From assembly GCA_028717825.1 (NCBI GenBank), contig JAQUNB010000074.1, positions 1 to 6,345 of the forward strand: a DNA stretch of 6,345 bases, read 5' to 3'. A program made the position numbers and the translations under genes. Below the pieces are notes generated by a model, which was given only the letters and a program-made list of their open reading frames with translations, had not been told where the DNA came from and made no database searches. This DNA is from Candidatus Omnitrophota bacterium (GTDB lineage: Bacteria; Omnitrophota; Gorgyraeia; Tantalellales; Tantalellaceae). Shown here in pieces: positions 4,914 through 6,345 of the stretch. Within the stretch, counting starts at the first letter, position 1, and the number at the start of each line of letters is the position of its first letter.

Positions 4914-6074
4914 ATGGGAGAGTGGGTTGGTATAGGGCGGAAGGCAAGGCGTAGCTATGGTTTTGATGAGATCGCACTTGTCCCCGGGGAACTTACGATA
5001 AATCCGAACGATGTTGATACAACATGTGAAATTGGCGGTATAAAATTCGAAGTTCCGATCTTGGCGTCTTCTATGGACGGTGTCGTCGACACTAGGTTCG
5101 CGATAGCTATGGGAAAACTCGGAGGCATGGCTGTACTTCATCTCGAAGGCGTCTCCACCCGATATGAGGATCCGCAAGAGGCGATAGAACGCATCGTGAA
5201 TTGTGACGCGAAAAAAGTCACTGAAGTCATCCAGCAGATATATTCCGCTCCGATAAAAAAACAGCTGATAACTAAAAGGATCAACGAGATAAAAAAGGCT
5301 AAAGTGCCCGCAATTGTCAGCTGTAACCCGCAGGTAGCCGGTGAGTTCGGGCCTATAGCACGCGCGGCCGGATGTGATATCTTTATTATACAATCTACCG
5401 TTATAAGTGTTAACCATGAGTCCAGCGAATATAAACCTTTGGATCTCCATAAATTCTGCAAGGACATGAAAATACCGGTTCTTTTGGGTAATTGTGTCGA
5501 TTACAAAATGGCGCTTTCTCTTATGGAGACCGGTTGCCAAGGCGTATTTGTAGGTGTTGGGCCGGGGACAGCATGTACTTCAAGAGGAGTTTTGGGTATA
5601 GGGGTTCCGCAGATAACCGCGACATGTGATTGTGCCGCTGCAAGAGATTTTTATTATAAGAAAACGGGGAAATATATTCCCGTCATAACTGACGGCGGTA
5701 TGGCGACAGGCGGAGATGTATGTAAAGCTTTTGCCGCAGGGTCCGATGCCGTTATGCTCGGCAATGCGTTCGCCAGATCGAAAGAAGCGCCGGGGAAAGG
5801 TTATCACTGGGGAATGGCTATGCCGCATCCTTCATTGCCCCGCGGTACGCGGATACAAGTGGGAGTAACAGGCAGCTTGGAAGAAATTTTGTACGGTCCG
5901 GCGAAACTGGATGACGGTACACAAAATCTAATGGGTGCGCTTGCTACAAGCATGGGGAATCTTGGTGCACACAATATACGCGAGATGCAGCTTGTGAAAA
6001 TGATCATCGCGCCGACGATACAGACGGAAGGTAAAGTTTATCAGGCCGCCCAGCGGGTCGGCATGCGCAAATAG
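4914..6074 (+). CDS. guaB3: GuaB3-family IMP dehydrogenase without CBS domains
   Basis: A TIM-barrel protein of the IMPDH/GMP reductase superfamily, best matching the GuaB3 ('IMP dehydrogenase-related') branch known from actinobacteria and cyanobacteria. The probable reaction is IMP + NAD+ to XMP + NADH, the committed step to GTP; cytoplasmic. At 386 aa it is about 100 residues shorter than typical GuaB. Visible motifs are the N-terminal barrel ILASSMDGVVD (49-59), GGMAVLHLEG (70-79), GVGPGTACTSRGVLGIGVPQ (214-233) with catalytic C221, ITDGGMATGGDV (258-269) with IMP-phosphate residues, and SDAVMLGNAFA (277-287). A flap region with GYHWGMAMPHPSLPRGTR (296-313) and TQNLMGALATSMGNLG (336-351) follows. 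The Bateman (CBS pair) regulatory module normally inserted in the barrel is replaced by a short Lys/Glu-rich helical stretch (about 85-130), so purine-nucleotide feedback through CBS sites is absent. GMP reductase is an alternative, but length and the long flap argue against it. Confidence 0.88.
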   Translation: MGEWVGIGRKARRSYGFDEIALVPGELTINPNDVDTTCEIGGIKFEVPILASSMDGVVDTRFAIAMGKLGGMAVLHLEGVSTRYEDPQEAIERIVNCDAKKVTEVIQQIYSAPIKKQLITKRINEIKKAKVPAIVSCNPQVAGEFGPIARAAGCDIFIIQSTVISVNHESSEYKPLDLHKFCKDMKIPVLLGNCVDYKMALSLMETGCQGVFVGVGPGTACTSRGVLGIGVPQITATCDCAAARDFYYKKTGKYIPVITDGGMATGGDVCKAFAAGSDAVMLGNAFARSKEAPGKGYHWGMAMPHPSLPRGTRIQVGVTGSLEEILYGPAKLDDGTQNLMGALATSMGNLGAHNIREMQLVKMIIAPTIQTEGKVYQAAQRVGMRK

Positions 6075-6119
6075 TCACATCTCGGATATTGCAATAATAA
6101 TATTTGATTTTGAACAACA

Positions 6120-6141
6120 GGGACAATTCGTGAATTGTCCC
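6120..6141. repeat. Perfect palindromic hairpin between guaB3 and dnaE
   Basis: GGGACAATTC (6120-6129) and GAATTGTCCC (6132-6141) are perfect 10-bp arms around GT, which as RNA would fold to a 9-bp stem with a CGTG tetraloop. It lies 46 bp after the guaB3 stop. No T-run follows (AACGCTCTC), so it is a poor intrinsic terminator. It could be an operator, a dispersed palindromic repeat or an mRNA-stabilising stem. Confidence 0.7.
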
Positions 6142-6187
6142 AACGCTCTCAGAATAACCTCGTAACAAAAAACCACACTGTATTTTT

Positions 6188-6345
6188 ATGACGAAACCAC
6201 AGTCAGAGTTCGTGCATTTGCATGTCCATACGCAGTTCAGCCTTCTTGACGGTGCATGTCGTTTGGGGGATCTTGTGTCTTTATCCTCTGCTTACAATAT
6301 GCCCGCTTGTGCTATTACCGATCACGGGAACATGTACGGTGCCAT
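6188..6345 (+). CDS. dnaE: DNA polymerase III alpha subunit, 5' end only
   Basis: The first 52 codons of the replicative polymerase are visible before the window ends. They cover the start of the N-terminal PHP domain: FVHLHVHTQFSLLDGA (residues 8-23), then ITDHGNMYGA (43-52). H10, H12 and H14 are intact; E. coli DnaE, by contrast, has HLRVHS here, so this PHP domain keeps more of the metal-binding pattern and could be active as a 3'-5' exonuclease. That is inference, since the rest of the domain is outside the window. The start at ATG 6188 is set by an in-frame TAA at 6155-6157 and by the distance to the PHP motif. No Shine-Dalgarno is visible in the preceding 20 bases (CCACACTGTATTTTT). The PHP start alone could also belong to a PolC-like or DnaE2 paralogue, but FVHLHVHTQFSLLDG is most typical of DnaE. 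Confidence 0.88.
   Translation, partial: MTKPQSEFVHLHVHTQFSLLDGACRLGDLVSLSSAYNMPACAITDHGNMYGA

Noticed and set aside
4854..5540. Antisense open frame (228 codons) across the 5' half of guaB3
   Set aside because: It is a shadow of a strongly conserved gene with no recognisable domain, and it runs through the guaB3 leader and ribosome-binding site.

Overview
The window is about 6.3 kb of gene-dense bacterial chromosome, with every recognisable gene on the + strand. It holds five complete genes and two genes cut by the window edges: dapL (5' end missing), folK, panC, nadA, nadX, a guaB3-type IMP dehydrogenase gene, and the first 52 codons of dnaE. All are core biosynthesis or replication genes. 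I see no transposase, phage gene, toxin system, CRISPR array, tRNA or rRNA. Moderate GC, the DapL route to lysine and peptidoglycan, the oxygen-independent NadX/NadA start of NAD synthesis, and long intergenic repeats between housekeeping genes fit an uncultured, probably anaerobic lineage such as Candidatus Omnitrophota. That placement is a guess, since nothing in the window fixes the taxonomy.

Layout: dapL (to 937), a 325-bp repeat-filled gap, folK-panC (1263-2582, only 3 bp apart), a 265-bp gap that is almost one large imperfect palindrome, nadA-nadX (2848-4639, 16 bp apart), a 274-bp gap with a repeat element followed by a good sigma70-type promoter, guaB3 (4914-6074), a short gap with a perfect 10-bp-arm palindrome, then dnaE (from 6188).

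How the genes work together: DapL makes LL-diaminopimelate for lysine and cell wall. FolK makes the pyrophosphorylated pterin for folate, and PanC condenses pantoate with beta-alanine for pantothenate and CoA. The two pathways meet because the pantoate branch needs methylene-tetrahydrofolate. NadX oxidises aspartate to iminoaspartate, and NadA condenses this with dihydroxyacetone phosphate to quinolinate for NAD. GuaB3 uses NAD to oxidise IMP to XMP for GTP, and DnaE is the replicative polymerase. The window therefore clusters cofactor and nucleotide supply, probably as at least three transcription units (folK-panC, nadA-nadX, guaB3).

The part worth a second look lies between the genes. Three of the four gaps carry arrays with a 7-bp period, in opposite orientations on either side of a central hairpin. 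Two of these hairpins share the same CCCCTCACCC/GGGTGAGGGG stem, and identical heptamers recur in different gaps. This looks like a dispersed heptanucleotide-hairpin repeat family. No mobile enzyme is visible with it.
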